DNA of 64,000 nt from G963668605 sp963668605 (lineage in GTDB: Bacteria > Acidobacteriota > Terriglobia > Bryobacterales > Bryobacteraceae): NCBI GenBank assembly GCA_963668605.1, contig OY764903.1, forward strand, positions 4,588,001-4,652,000. The letters are read 5' to 3'. The translations under genes and the position numbers were made by a program. The notes under the pieces were generated by a model, which ran no database searches, was not told the origin of the DNA, and saw nothing but the letters and a program-made list of their open reading frames with translations. This document shows positions 15,157 to 25,400 of the stretch, in pieces (within the stretch, counting starts at the first letter, position 1; every line of letters starts with the position of its first letter).

Positions 15157-16164
15157 TCATTGTCCCAAAATAAGCAGCGTGAAGCTATCGCGAAGCGCCA
15201 CCGGACGCGCCGGCTTCTGTCCAGCCGCAGCCGGCGGCGGCCCCAAGAGCGCCGCGGGGAGATAGAGCTTGTGCGTCGTCGGATCGAGCGTCATCGTGCG
15301 CGCACCGCGCTGTGTCGTCACGGTCTCCGCTACCACATACTTACCCGCGGCTTCCCGCACAACAGTGAGCGTTCCGTCGTCGCCATTCGAGCTGAACGCC
15401 AGGCCGCGTTCCGCGTCGAAGCCGGCGCCGTCCGAACCCTCGCCGATCGGCACGCTGGCAATCACCTTGCCCGCATCCGGATTCGAGACCACCATCACTT
15501 TATTCGCGCACACTGAGAACAGGCGGCGGCGCGCCACGTCGATCGCCAGCCCCGACGGCTCTTCGCAGCCTTCGAGCGTGTAGCGTTTTCTGACCGCGGC
15601 TTTCGCGGCGTCGATCACCGCAACTTCGTGCGTGTCTTCGATGTTCACGAAGATGGTTCCCTTGCCGTCGCTCACCGCGAACTCCGGCTTGCCGCCGAGC
15701 GGGATGGTCGAAGAGACCTTTGCAGTGCCGGCCTCGATCACCGTCGCATCCTTCGAGCGCCCGTTGAAGGTGAAGATGCGATTCGATCCGGCTTCATAAA
15801 AGATGGCATCAGGATTCTGCCCTGTCGGCACTTGGCCAACAGCCTTCAGCGTCTTCATGTCGAAGATGGTCACGTTATTGGCCTGCCCGTTGCTCGTGTA
15901 GCCACGATTCAACTTCGGCGCGAGCGCGATACCATGTACGCCCTTTGTACCGGCAATCTCGCCAACCACCTTCTGGCTGTCCACATCGACCACGACAACC
16001 TTCGTGGCGTGCGACACATAGAGACGCCGTGCTGCGCTGTCCATGGTCAGATAATCCCAGCCGCCTTCTCCGCCAATCGCAATCTTGCCGAGCGTGCGAT
16101 AACCGCTGGGAGCCGCCAGCATCACAGCCGCCGCAAGCACAAAGAGTCTTGAGAATCTCGTCAT
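15157..16164 (-). CDS. Secreted YVTN-type beta-propeller protein
   Basis: 335 aa with a signal peptide (MTRFSRLFVLAAAVMLAAPSG). At least six blades of the YVTN/surface-antigen type can be seen, each with a pattern like RRLYVSHATKVVVVDVDSQKVVGEI, about 42 residues apart. Such propellers are exported and bind partners. It is the last gene of the five-gene leftward operon and starts 7 bases after the preceding gene's stop. A Pro/Ala linker near residue 310 precedes a short tail. Function unknown. Confidence 0.8.
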   Translation of the reverse strand: MTRFSRLFVLAAAVMLAAPSGYRTLGKIAIGGEGGWDYLTMDSAARRLYVSHATKVVVVDVDSQKVVGEIAGTKGVHGIALAPKLNRGYTSNGQANNVTIFDMKTLKAVGQVPTGQNPDAIFYEAGSNRIFTFNGRSKDATVIEAGTAKVSSTIPLGGKPEFAVSDGKGTIFVNIEDTHEVAVIDAAKAAVRKRYTLEGCEEPSGLAIDVARRRLFSVCANKVMVVSNPDAGKVIASVPIGEGSDGAGFDAERGLAFSSNGDDGTLTVVREAAGKYVVAETVTTQRGARTMTLDPTTHKLYLPAALLGPPPAAAGQKPARPVALRDSFTLLILGQ

Positions 16165-16171
16165 GAGGAGC

Positions 16172-16846
16172 CTACCTTTCGAGTTTCACCAGCACCATCT
16201 TGCCATCTTTCACCATGCCTACGCCGGGTGCGAACCACTTGTGATCAGAAAGCGTTTTCTCAGTGGCGCTCGTCTCGTGCAGATGGACGCACTTTTCAAA
16301 CTTGCCGGCCGGCGTCGACACAATTTCGTTCACGGCGATGATCTCCGCGCGATCCATACCCACACCGGGCGCCTGCTCGTTGTAATAGCGCTGGCCCGCT
16401 TTCGGTTTGGCCGGCATGATCAGGCCGAACTTCGCGCCCTTCACGCCCGATAGCCATGCGCCCTCGTGGCTCACGACCTTCCCATCCTTATACACATCGA
16501 CGTCTTCGCCGAAGTAGTAAACGTCCCCGGTCGCTTTGTCGATGGCAAAGTAGTCGCGCGTCAACTCCACCAATTTCCCGTTCTTCGTTTCGCGATCTTC
16601 CACGACCCTGGTCTCGACGCCATCGATCGTCTTCGTTTCGTTGAGCACCGATGTGACCAGGACTTCACCATCGTTCCTGTACTCCAGGCGCAGACCCGGC
16701 GTGAGGTTGAAATATGGATTCTCCCCCGTCGTGCCCAACGTCTTCTTGTCGACTGGAAACTGGCTCTGCCAGGTTCCAGCGTTCTGTGCTTCAAGCGACA
16801 ACGCGCCCAGCGTACAAACCGCAAATAGCGCCATGCGGTTCTTCAT
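16172..16846 (-). CDS. Periplasmic protein of unknown function
   Basis: 224 aa. Signal peptide MKNRMALFAVCTLGALSLEA, then a beta-rich soluble domain (NPYFNLTPGLRLEYRNDGEVLVTSVLNETKTIDG) with pseudo-repeats of short strands and a closing HKWFAPGVGMVKDGKMVLVKLER. The PYFPLxPG-type opening and the final WFAPGVGxV strand recur in secreted proteins of soil bacteria that sit near PepSY genes. No catalytic residues evident. It lies between the PepSY-like and YVTN genes with gaps of 10 and 7 bp, so it is in the same operon. Confidence 0.75.
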   Translation of the reverse strand: MKNRMALFAVCTLGALSLEAQNAGTWQSQFPVDKKTLGTTGENPYFNLTPGLRLEYRNDGEVLVTSVLNETKTIDGVETRVVEDRETKNGKLVELTRDYFAIDKATGDVYYFGEDVDVYKDGKVVSHEGAWLSGVKGAKFGLIMPAKPKAGQRYYNEQAPGVGMDRAEIIAVNEIVSTPAGKFEKCVHLHETSATEKTLSDHKWFAPGVGMVKDGKMVLVKLER

Positions 16847-16856
16847 CTCTCGCCTC

Positions 16857-17300
16857 CTACTTCTTCGCGGTGGAGCCGTCCGCCTTCACAGCAACCTCGC
16901 TGCTCTTGCCCTTCTTATCGATTACGGCCTCATAGCTTACAACCTTGCCCTCGGTCACCTTCTCGACTTTGGTTATTTTTCCGCCAACTGCCTTCTTCTC
17001 AATCGCGGCCTTGGCCGCTGCCGGAATCGTGTCCAGCGTCATCTCTTCCTCGCAATTTGTCATGGCGCCGGCCGCGTCGAAGACCATGTCGCGCGTCTTG
17101 CCGTTCACGACAGTCTCCACTTCGTACATCGTCTTGCCTTTCTCGACTTCCTTGACGATATTCTTGATTTCAGCGCCTTTGGTCTGCTCTTGCACAGCCT
17201 TCTGAACGGCGGGCGGCAGGTTCTTAATCTGAAGCGGTTTGTCAGCCGCGAAAGCCGGGACCAGCAAGACCGCGGCTGCGATTACAGGTAAGTGTTTCAT
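16857..17300 (-). CDS. PepSY-like periplasmic protein
   Basis: 147 aa with signal peptide MKHLPVIAAAVLLVPAFAA. Two PepSY-like halves follow: residues 22-80 (LPPAVQKAVQEQTKGAEIKNIVKEVEKGKTMYEVETVVNGKTRDMVFDAAG) and 88-143 (IPAAAKAAIEKKAVGGKITKVEKVTEGKVVSYEAV). This repeat form is often found beside OmpR-type two-component systems, and it follows the sensor kinase here by 21 bp. It may buffer or sense a signal in the periplasm for the kinase, which is inference from context. Confidence 0.75.
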   Translation of the reverse strand: MKHLPVIAAAVLLVPAFAADKPLQIKNLPPAVQKAVQEQTKGAEIKNIVKEVEKGKTMYEVETVVNGKTRDMVFDAAGAMTNCEEEMTLDTIPAAAKAAIEKKAVGGKITKVEKVTEGKVVSYEAVIDKKGKSSEVAVKADGSTAKK

Positions 17301-17321
17301 CTGTCCGTCTCCATCACGAAC

Positions 17322-18641
17322 TCAATTTTTCAGCACGAGCACAAATCGCGAGCCCGCGCCCTCTTCGCTTTCCACCGTGATCGCCGAATCGTGCGCCTGC
17401 GCGATCGTCTGCGCGATGGAAAGCCCAAGCCCGGCGTTCCCTCCGCTGCGCGCCGCATCGACGCGGAAGAAGCGCTCAAAGATATGCGGCAGAGCTTCGG
17501 CCGGAATGCCCGCCCCGGTGTCCCGCACGGCGAGCCGTATGCCGCCCTCGGCCGGATCCGCCGAGACTGTCACCGTACCACCGCCCGGTGTGTGCTGCAG
17601 AGCGTTGTCGATCAGGATTAGCAGCAAGCGGCGCAGGGCCGCTTCATTGGCCGCGGCGATGGCTGGCCGTTGCGCCGTTTCCGCCCGCAGCGCGATGCCT
17701 TTGCCCACCGCAATCGGATCGTTCTGACGCACGACATCGCGTACAATTCCGTTGATCTCGACGGCGGCAAGCGGCATCGCCAATTCGCATCCGTCGGCAC
17801 GGGCTAGCGTCAGCAGGGATTCGGTCAAGTCCGTCATCCGCTCCGCTTCGCTCTGAATCTCGCGCAAGGACTTCTGGTACTCCTCCGGCTGCCGTTCCCG
17901 GCGTAACGCCAATTCGGCGCGGGCGCGAATCAAAGCCACCGGCGTGCGCAGCTCGTGCGAAGCGTCCGCCGTAAACTGCCGGATGCGTGAAACCGCACTC
18001 TCAAGCCGTTCCAGTAAATCGTTCCATGTTTCCGACATGCGCTGGAGTTCGTCTCCGGTCTGCGGGACCGTCAACCGTTTCGAGAGATTCTGCACGCTGA
18101 TCGACTTCGCTACCCGCGTAATTTCATCCACCGGAGCCAGCGCCCGCCGGCTGATCCAAAACCCGCCCAAACATGTTAATGCCAGCACGCCGGGAATCAT
18201 CAAAAACAGGTTGCGGCGGAAATCGCGAATCACAGCCTCAACGCCGTCGAGATTGCTGCCGGCCGTAATTCCGTGCCGCGAGCCGCCGTAATTGATCCGG
18301 GCCGTCAGCAAGCGGATCGACCGCTCTCCACGTTTGACCGTCCGGTAGCCCACTGTCGCGGGATCCGGGCCTAGCTCTAAGAGATCGCCCTCGGGCACTT
18401 CGTTGGCGAACTCCGCCAACTCCTCTCTCACCTTCTGTTCGTCCCATATCTCCGCCTCGCGGTCTCCCTGCAGCGCCATTTTGAGAGCTTGCATGCGTTG
18501 CGCGAGGGTGGCATCCACTCCAGCGATCAAACGACGTTCCAGTGTCGACCACATTCCCGCGCCGAACAGGACAAGCCCCAGCAGCAGCACTGCGGAATAC
18601 CAGAGCGTGAGCCGCAGTCGTATCGAGAGTTTTGCCATCAT
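17322..18641 (-). CDS. Sensor histidine kinase
   Basis: 439 aa. Two membrane helices (about 10-30 and 146-166) flank a periplasmic sensor of 115 residues, followed by HAMP (168-220), HisKA with the phospho-acceptor His229 in ASHELRTP, and HATPase_c with N-box LLILIDNALQHTPGG, DTGAGIP and GLGLSIAQ. It overlaps the upstream response regulator by 4 bp (ATGA), so it is the cognate kinase. Architecture matches the OmpR/CusS-type kinases. The PepSY-like gene follows. Signal unknown. Confidence 0.95.
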   Translation of the reverse strand: MMAKLSIRLRLTLWYSAVLLLGLVLFGAGMWSTLERRLIAGVDATLAQRMQALKMALQGDREAEIWDEQKVREELAEFANEVPEGDLLELGPDPATVGYRTVKRGERSIRLLTARINYGGSRHGITAGSNLDGVEAVIRDFRRNLFLMIPGVLALTCLGGFWISRRALAPVDEITRVAKSISVQNLSKRLTVPQTGDELQRMSETWNDLLERLESAVSRIRQFTADASHELRTPVALIRARAELALRRERQPEEYQKSLREIQSEAERMTDLTESLLTLARADGCELAMPLAAVEINGIVRDVVRQNDPIAVGKGIALRAETAQRPAIAAANEAALRRLLLILIDNALQHTPGGGTVTVSADPAEGGIRLAVRDTGAGIPAEALPHIFERFFRVDAARSGGNAGLGLSIAQTIAQAHDSAITVESEEGAGSRFVLVLKN

Positions 18642-19312
18642 TCCTCCACGCGCACACAGTAACCCACGCCCCGCACTGTATGGATCAGTTTTGGTTCTCC
18701 GGAAAGTTCAACTTTTGCGCGCAGCAGCCGCACAAATGCGTCCAGTGTATTGCTCTCGATATCCGCATCCGTACGCCAGACACTCTCGATGGCAGCATCG
18801 CGCGTCACTACGCGGCCCGCGCAACGCATCAGCAACTCCAGCACGGCGAACTCTGTCCGGGTGAGATGAATCACCCGCGCGCCCCGCCACACTTCGCGCG
18901 TACCAGGGTTCAGCGTCAGATCCCCGGTCTGCAGGCAAACCGGCTGCGCAATCGGCCCGCGACGTGCCACGGCCCGCACCCGCGCGAACAGCACATCGAG
19001 GGCGAACGGCTTGGTCAGGTAATCGTCGGCTCCGAGATCGAGGCCCTGCACGATGTCGGCGGCGGCGTCCCGCGCGGTCAGCATCAGAATCGGCGCCTGG
19101 TTTTGCGCCGCCCGCAAGCGCCGCGCGATCGTGAAGCCGTCCATCCCGGGCAGCATCACGTCGAGAATCAGCAGATCGAAACCGTAGCTCGCCGCCAGAT
19201 CATAGCCCGCGCACCCATCCGCGGCAATCGTCACCGCATGGCCTTCTTCCTCCAGTGCCTGCCGCAGCAGGTCCGCCATCCGTAGGTCGTCTTCGACTAC
19301 CAGAATCTTCAT
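18638..19312 (-). CDS. OmpR-family response regulator
   Basis: 224 aa from an ATG at 19312 (MKILVVEDD); longer frames extend only into the tandem repeats upstream. The receiver domain has acceptor Asp51 (LLILDVMLPGMDG) and the switch Lys in LTKPF; the C-terminal winged helix is typical (TRTEFAVLELLMRCAGRVVTRD, then VRLLRAKVE and HTVRGVGY). The ribosome site GGAG lies in the first 100-bp repeat unit. It activates or represses genes in response to the overlapping kinase and heads the operon with the PepSY-like, unknown and YVTN genes. Confidence 0.95.
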   Translation of the reverse strand: MKILVVEDDLRMADLLRQALEEEGHAVTIAADGCAGYDLAASYGFDLLILDVMLPGMDGFTIARRLRAAQNQAPILMLTARDAAADIVQGLDLGADDYLTKPFALDVLFARVRAVARRGPIAQPVCLQTGDLTLNPGTREVWRGARVIHLTRTEFAVLELLMRCAGRVVTRDAAIESVWRTDADIESNTLDAFVRLLRAKVELSGEPKLIHTVRGVGYCVRVEE

Positions 19313-19320
19313 GTCGCGAG

Positions 19321-19620
19321 TCTCCAGTAAATGTGACCCTTTCCACGCCGGCTTCCCGCGCGGATGAACGGCCGTACTCTTTCGCAAATCACTCACCGCG
19401 ACGGGTCCCGCGGCTAGCAGTCTCCAACAAATGTTCCCTTCCCCACGCCGGCTTCCCACGCGGATGAACGGCCGCATTCTTTCGCAAATCACTCACCGCG
19501 ACGTGCCCCGCGGCTAGCGGTCTCCAACAAGTGTTCCCTTCCCCACGCCGGCTTCCCGCGCGGATGAACGGTCGCATTCTTTCGCAAATCACTCACCGCG
19601 ACGTGCCCCGCGGCTAGCGG
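19321..19620. repeat. Three tandem copies of an exact 100-bp unit
   Basis: Units 19321-19420, 19421-19520 and 19521-19620, each exactly 100 bp. Units 2 and 3 differ at three positions; unit 1 is more diverged (about a dozen changes). The array starts 8 bp upstream of the response regulator ATG and ends exactly at the stop codon of the receptor gene. Each unit contains CCGCG/CGCGG arms. Unit 1 supplies the GGAG ribosome site of the regulator. Confidence 0.95.
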
Positions 19621-22158
19621 TCAGAACTTGAATTGCAGTCCCAATTGAATCCGCCGCGCCGCTTTGGCCGCCGTCGGCAGACCGAAATAAGGCGACATCA
19701 TGTTACCAACAACAGTCGTGTAGTTCACGTGATTCAGGACGTTGAAAGCATCGACATTCAGCGCGACCGCGGGGCCGTCATCCTTCGCGTCTTTCGTGAG
19801 ACGGAATTCCCGCGTCCAGCGAAAATCCAGATTCGCTGAGCCGAAGCCGCGCATGCTATTGCGCGCTACGCCCGCCGGACGGTCGGCTGCGATGCCGTCG
19901 CGGTTGTCGTCGCGCCCCGTCGTGAGACCATAGGGTGTTCCCGTATTCAGCGTCGCGCGCACGCCCAGGTTGAACAATTTCTCCGGCCGCAGCACGCCCA
20001 TCAGAGAGAACCGGTGCCGCATGTCGAAGGGCGCGTGCGCCCACTCGCGGCTCAGATCGTGACTATCGGCGGGCAGCGCGCTGATGCCGCCGGTATCGTT
20101 CCATGCCGAGGCATAGGTGTACTGCGCCTGCCCTTTGAAGTGGCGTGTGAGCGAACCGCGCAACCCAAGATCCAGAGACTGGCTGGCCAGCCTGCCGCTG
20201 CCTTCAATCTCGCGCAGCGTGCCAATCGCCGGGTCGGGCCGCCCGGCGTACAACGGCGGAGCGGGTGCATTCCGGTCCAGCGAGCGGAACATCTTGATGC
20301 CCCGCACGGCCGTGTACGTTGCGCTCAGCGCCAGCGCTTTGCTCAATTGCCGCTCCGCCCCGAAACTCCATTGAGCGAGGTACGGAGCCCGCAGGCCCGG
20401 CGCGAAGCGAACGAGATTGGCCGGTTGCGATTCGAGCGCCGCTCCCGGCGGAAGCGGATTCGGGTAACCGGGATTCGAGAGCAGCAATCTCAGCAGATGG
20501 TAGCCGTCGAAACGCAGTATGTCGGCGATCGGACGTTCTCCGGTACGGTCGTAGAAGATGCCCGCACCGCCGCGCAGCACCATCTTGCGTGACTTGTCTG
20601 GAGCCCAGGCGAGAGCGAAGCGGGGCGCGAAATTATTGTGATCGCTCAGATGATTCTGCCAGTCGTAACGGAGTCCGGCGGACAACGAAAGATTCGGCCG
20701 CAGTTTGAAATCGTCTTGCACGAACAGGCCCACTTCCTTTTGCCAGAGCGCCAGGTATCCGTCGCCGCGTTGCACGGCGTAGGAATACGGCGTCTGCCGC
20801 TGGTAGTCGGCGAGCGAAGAGAAGTAGAACGTCCCATCCGCGTTGGTGTGGTCGCTCGAGCCGCGCCGGCTCCAATCCGGAACGCTGAGGCCGAACTTGA
20901 CCATGTGTTTTCCGCGCGTCCAGAGCGTGGTGTCCGTAAATTGGACATGGTTCTCCGTGGAGCGCTGATCCGCCTGCGCGCCTCCGCCTGTGAACGAATC
21001 CAACACCACGATCGAGGGTTGCCCGCGCAAACGGCTGATCGTGTTTGCGTTGTGCCTGCCGCCGCGCAACGCAAATTCATGCACCAGATGCGGCGTCAGA
21101 CTGCCACGGTAATTGAAATAGAGGTGATGCTGGCGATTTGTGAAGTCCGCGGCGGTCTCCTCCAGGTTGAAGCCGCCCACGTTCTGCGCCTTGACGCTCT
21201 CGTCCTGAAATTCGTAGCGCAGGGCTATGGTGTGCGCATTGCCGATCTGCCGCGAGTATTTTCCGTTCCACTCATTCTGCCGTTGCGGTTGCGGTACGTT
21301 CGCGCGCACCTGCCCGGATGGCGTCAGGGCGAACACCAGCGACTGCAAATTCTCTTCCTCATGATTCCCGCTAATGACGAAAGAGGACCGCCCGCCCTTG
21401 CCCGCGGGTCCGGTCAGGTTGCCTTCGAAAATTTTCCGCCGTTCCTGGGGCCGTTCTTCCGCGAAAGCGTTGCGTGCGTCGAAGATGCTGTCGCGGAAAA
21501 GAAAATTGAACTCCCCGTGAAACTCCTTCGTGCCCGCCTTTGTGATCACTTCGATCCGGCTGCGCCCCGGGCGGGAGTATTCCGCTGAGTAGGGATTCTG
21601 GTTTATGCGGACTTCCTGAATGGCCGAGGCCGTCACGCCCGTTTCCGAGGTCTCCATGCCGTCGACCACGATGGACGCTCCGCCCGTGCCCAGCGCCGCC
21701 GAACTGAGCAACTCCGACGCCGCGCCGATGATATCGTTTCCGAGAATCGGCAAGCCGCGCATGGCCTTGCGGTCCAGCGCTACCGTATCGACGTTCTCGC
21801 CCGCCTCTGTGCTCAGCCGGCCGGTCTCGCCACTGACGGTAATTTCCTCCTTCAAGTCTGCGATCGAAAGCATGATGCGGAGAGGCGTGGGCTGCTTCGT
21901 GCCGAGCTTCAGTTTCACCACGCCCGCTTTGAAACCAGTCGATTCGACGCGAAGCTGATAAGCGCCGGACGGCAGACCGGCGAAACGGAACCGGCCCGTC
22001 AAATCGGTGGCCGTCGTCACCGGCGGTATGCCCGCAGCATCGGACAGCGTCACAGTGGCGCCCGCGATCGCGGCCCCGGCCGGATCCTGCACGCTTCCCG
22101 CAATCTCGACGGATGCATTCGCCAACCCCGCCAGCATCAAGAGTAGAAGTATCGGCAC
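19621..22158 (-). CDS. Oar-like TonB-dependent outer-membrane receptor
   Basis: 845 aa from a GTG. Signal peptide 1-16; carboxypeptidase-regulatory-like (CarboxypepD_reg) domain 17-95 (IAGSVQDPAGAAIAGATVTLSD); then a plug-like region (VDGMETSETGVTASAIQEVRINQNPYSAEYSRPGRSRIEVITKAGT) and a beta-barrel ending in an aromatic residue (LQFKF). This layout defines the Oar-like receptors that are amplified in Acidobacteria, thought to take up or bind large substrates at the cell surface. It is divergent from another receptor of the same family. The shorter length (845 versus about 1100 usual) reflects a compact barrel; no frameshift found. Confidence 0.85.
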   Translation of the reverse strand: MPILLLLMLAGLANASVEIAGSVQDPAGAAIAGATVTLSDAAGIPPVTTATDLTGRFRFAGLPSGAYQLRVESTGFKAGVVKLKLGTKQPTPLRIMLSIADLKEEITVSGETGRLSTEAGENVDTVALDRKAMRGLPILGNDIIGAASELLSSAALGTGGASIVVDGMETSETGVTASAIQEVRINQNPYSAEYSRPGRSRIEVITKAGTKEFHGEFNFLFRDSIFDARNAFAEERPQERRKIFEGNLTGPAGKGGRSSFVISGNHEEENLQSLVFALTPSGQVRANVPQPQRQNEWNGKYSRQIGNAHTIALRYEFQDESVKAQNVGGFNLEETAADFTNRQHHLYFNYRGSLTPHLVHEFALRGGRHNANTISRLRGQPSIVVLDSFTGGGAQADQRSTENHVQFTDTTLWTRGKHMVKFGLSVPDWSRRGSSDHTNADGTFYFSSLADYQRQTPYSYAVQRGDGYLALWQKEVGLFVQDDFKLRPNLSLSAGLRYDWQNHLSDHNNFAPRFALAWAPDKSRKMVLRGGAGIFYDRTGERPIADILRFDGYHLLRLLLSNPGYPNPLPPGAALESQPANLVRFAPGLRAPYLAQWSFGAERQLSKALALSATYTAVRGIKMFRSLDRNAPAPPLYAGRPDPAIGTLREIEGSGRLASQSLDLGLRGSLTRHFKGQAQYTYASAWNDTGGISALPADSHDLSREWAHAPFDMRHRFSLMGVLRPEKLFNLGVRATLNTGTPYGLTTGRDDNRDGIAADRPAGVARNSMRGFGSANLDFRWTREFRLTKDAKDDGPAVALNVDAFNVLNHVNYTTVVGNMMSPYFGLPTAAKAARRIQLGLQFKF

Positions 22159-22438
22159 GAAGACTAGTCTGCTCCTCGAATCTGAAAATCCCGTGAAACT
22201 ACCTTAGCGAGTTTCAACGCAACGAAGACGCTCCGGAGGTCAGCACCCAATGGGTGGGATGCCAAACAAAGCCGTTCAGCTTTCCTTGCGGGCACGAGGA
22301 CGGTTCCCGAAGCGAAGAACTGCAACCCGATGAACCCAAAGGGACGCGATTGGGTGTATTCTAAACAACATTAGGGAGTCTAATAAAATGTGGCGCGGCA
22401 TTTGCGCCCGCCAGTTTTCCTAAGCCTGAGGAGGCTAT
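22159..22438. promoter_or_regulatory. Divergent control region between two receptors
   Basis: 280 bp with no gene. It holds the palindrome CACCCA-A-TGGGTG (22244-22256), and TGGGTG recurs at about 22348, so a shared regulator binding both sites is possible. A TATTCT-like -10 lies downstream near 22355. GAGGAGG (22429-22435) is the ribosome site of the rightward gene. Confidence 0.4.
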
Positions 22439-25400
22439 ACGAAGAAACTCGCACTTGCACTATTCCTGCTGGCGCCCATCGCGGCGCTGGCGCAGACCGC
22501 CGAAATAACCGGCCGCGTGATGGATCCGAGCGGCGCGCTGATAGCGCGCACAGATGTCTCGGTAACCAACGTCGATTCCGGAACGCGCTTACAAGCACAG
22601 ACCAACAGCGAAGGCTACTTCACAATTTCCCGTCTCGACCCTGGACGCTACCGCGTGGAGGTGCAAGCGGCCGGCTTCAAGGCCGCGGTACGCTCGGGAA
22701 TCGTCCTGCAGGTAGAGCAGGTCGCGCGGCTCGACTTCACTCTCGAGGTCGGCGGCGTAAACGAGAAGGTCGAGGTGACGGGCATGGCGCCGCTGGTGGA
22801 GTCGGAAACCTCGAGCGTCGGGCAGGTGATCACTAACAAGAGCATCGTCGAGATTCCGTTGAACGGCCGCAATGCATGGGACCTCTCCAAGCTCTCGGGC
22901 GCGACGGTGTATGTCTCCGGCATCGGGGACGCGGGCGAAATTCCTGTAGTATCGATGGCGGGTAGCCGCACCAAGTCGCAAGGGTTGATGCTCGATGGCG
23001 GATCGGTGCAGAAGTCGGGTCTGGCCACCGCTCAGGCGGAGTTGCAGCCGATGGTGGATGCGGTGGAAGAGTTCAAAGTTGTCACGAACAACTATGCCGC
23101 CGAGTACGGGCGCACCGCGGCCGGCGTGTTCATCGCGGTCACGAAGTCGGGCACCAATCAGTTCAAGGGAAACCTGTTCGAGTTCTTCCGCAACGACGCG
23201 ATGGACGCGCGCAACTTCTTCTCCGCGGGCAAGGCCCCGCTGCGCTTCAATCAATACGGCGGCACGCTCGGCGGACCCATTCGCAAGGACAAGACGCACT
23301 TCTTCGTGGCGTTTGAGGGAACAGAGTCGACGAAGGGCTCGACGCAGATCCTCAGCTTGCCCACCGCGGCGGAACGCACCGGCGACTTCAGCGGACTGCT
23401 CAACGCGCAGGGGCGCGTGATCCCGATCTACAATCCGCTAACCACGCGGCCCGATCCGGCGAATCCGAACAACCGGGTGCGCGATCCGTTCCCCGGCAAC
23501 GTGATTCCCGCGAACCTGCTCGATCCGGTCGCTGTGAAGGCGAGTTCGTACTATCCGCTGCCCAACCAGGCGGGCACCATCACCGGCGCCAGCAACTTCA
23601 ACATCAACCTGGGAGCCAAGCGCACGCAGTACCACGGCACGGCGCGCGTGGACCACGTAGCCAGCGAAAAAGACCGCCTGTATGTGCGCTACGTCAACCA
23701 GCACAACTACACGCCGCAGGCCAACGTGTACCCGGAAGCAGCGGCTTCGGGCATCGGACCGGTGACGCGCGACATCAACAACCTGGCGCACACCTACCTG
23801 GCAAGCTGGGTGCGGACTGTCTCGTCCTCGCTGCTCAACGATCTAAAGTTCAGCGGCACCGGGCAGGTCCGAGACATCACTCACGCCAGCTACAACCAGG
23901 GCTGGCCCACAAAGCTGGGGCTGAAGGGCTTCGGCGACGAATCGTTCCCCAACCTGGCGCCGCAGGGATTCAGCGCGCTGGGCGCGAACAACGTCTATCG
24001 CGCACAGACGAATCCGTACTGGCAGATTATCGATAACCTGAGCTGGTATCGCGGCAAGCACAGCTTCAAGACCGGCATCGAATACCGACGCCAAGCTACT
24101 ACGGACGAATTCGACACGCAGCCTTCGGGCAACTTCTCCTTCACCGCCGCGGGCACCGGGTTGCTCAACAACGCGGCGACCGGCAACGGATACGCGTCGA
24201 TGCTGATGGGCTTCGTCTCGCAGGTGCAGGTGATCGATCCGCCGCAATTCCGCTTCACCAACTGGGGCTTCGGAGCGTTTTTCCAGGACGACTGGAAGAT
24301 CACCTCGCGCCTGACGCTCAATCTGGGCGTCCGCTACGACGTGGAACCGGGGCGCCGCGCGGACAACAACACGATGAGCGGGTTCGATCCATCGAAAATC
24401 CACCCCACGGCGGGAGTCCCGGGCGTGGTGACGTTCGCGGGTGTGGACGGCATGCCGAACACCAATTACGATACAGACCGTAACAACGTGGCGCCGCGCG
24501 TGGGCTTCGCCTGGAAGCCGCGAGACAAAACCGTGATCCGCGGGGCGTTCGGTGCGTTCTTCGGCAACCCGGACGATCAGGGCTTCAACAACACCGCCGT
24601 TCTCGGCTTCGCGAAGCAGGCGCTGCTGGTCAGTCCGGACGGCAACCAGACGCCGGCGATGTGGCTGAAGAGCGGTTATCCGGGCACGCTCACGGCGCCC
24701 GGACCGGAAAGCCGCACGCCAGCGTTCGGAGTGGGCAGCGGCGTGGACTTTTACCAGCGCGAGCGCGCGGTCACCTACTCGCTGCAATCGAACTTCGGCA
24801 TCCAGCGCGAGGTGCGCTCGTTCCTGATTTCCGGCGAGTACCTCGGAAACATGGGCCGCAAGCTAACAGCGACCGGGCTTAGCATGAACCAGATCGCGCC
24901 GAGCCGCTTAGGGCAGTCGAGCAACCTGCAGTCGCTGCGTCCGTTCCCGCAGTTCACCGCAGTCACGCTGGATGCGCCCAACTTGGGCTCTTCCACGTAC
25001 CATGCGTTCCTGATGCGAGTAGAACGGCGCTACGCCAACGGGCTCCAGTTCCTGTTCAATTACACCTTCTCGAAGATGATGGACAATGTGAACGCACTCA
25101 CCGACCTGGGCGGCGAACCTAGCTATCAGGACTATTACAACCGGCGTCTCGACAAAGCAATCAGCTCACTCGACGTGGCGCACAATGTCTCAGGCTCGGT
25201 GGTGTGGGACCTGCCGTGGGGACCGGGGCGGCGCTGGATGTCGTCGGGCGCCCTCGGCCGCGTGATCGGCGGATGGGAGATTTCGACGATGGTGACCGTT
25301 CGCAGTGGACCGGCTTACGGTGTAACCACGCAGACGAACACAAGCCAAGCCTTCTCCGCGGGAGCGCAGCGCGCCAATATCCTGCGCAATCCCGATTTGC

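Noticed and set aside
19321..19620. CRISPR array at the 100-bp repeats
   Set aside because: The units are 100 bp with no unique spacers and no cas genes are nearby; it is a plain tandem repeat.
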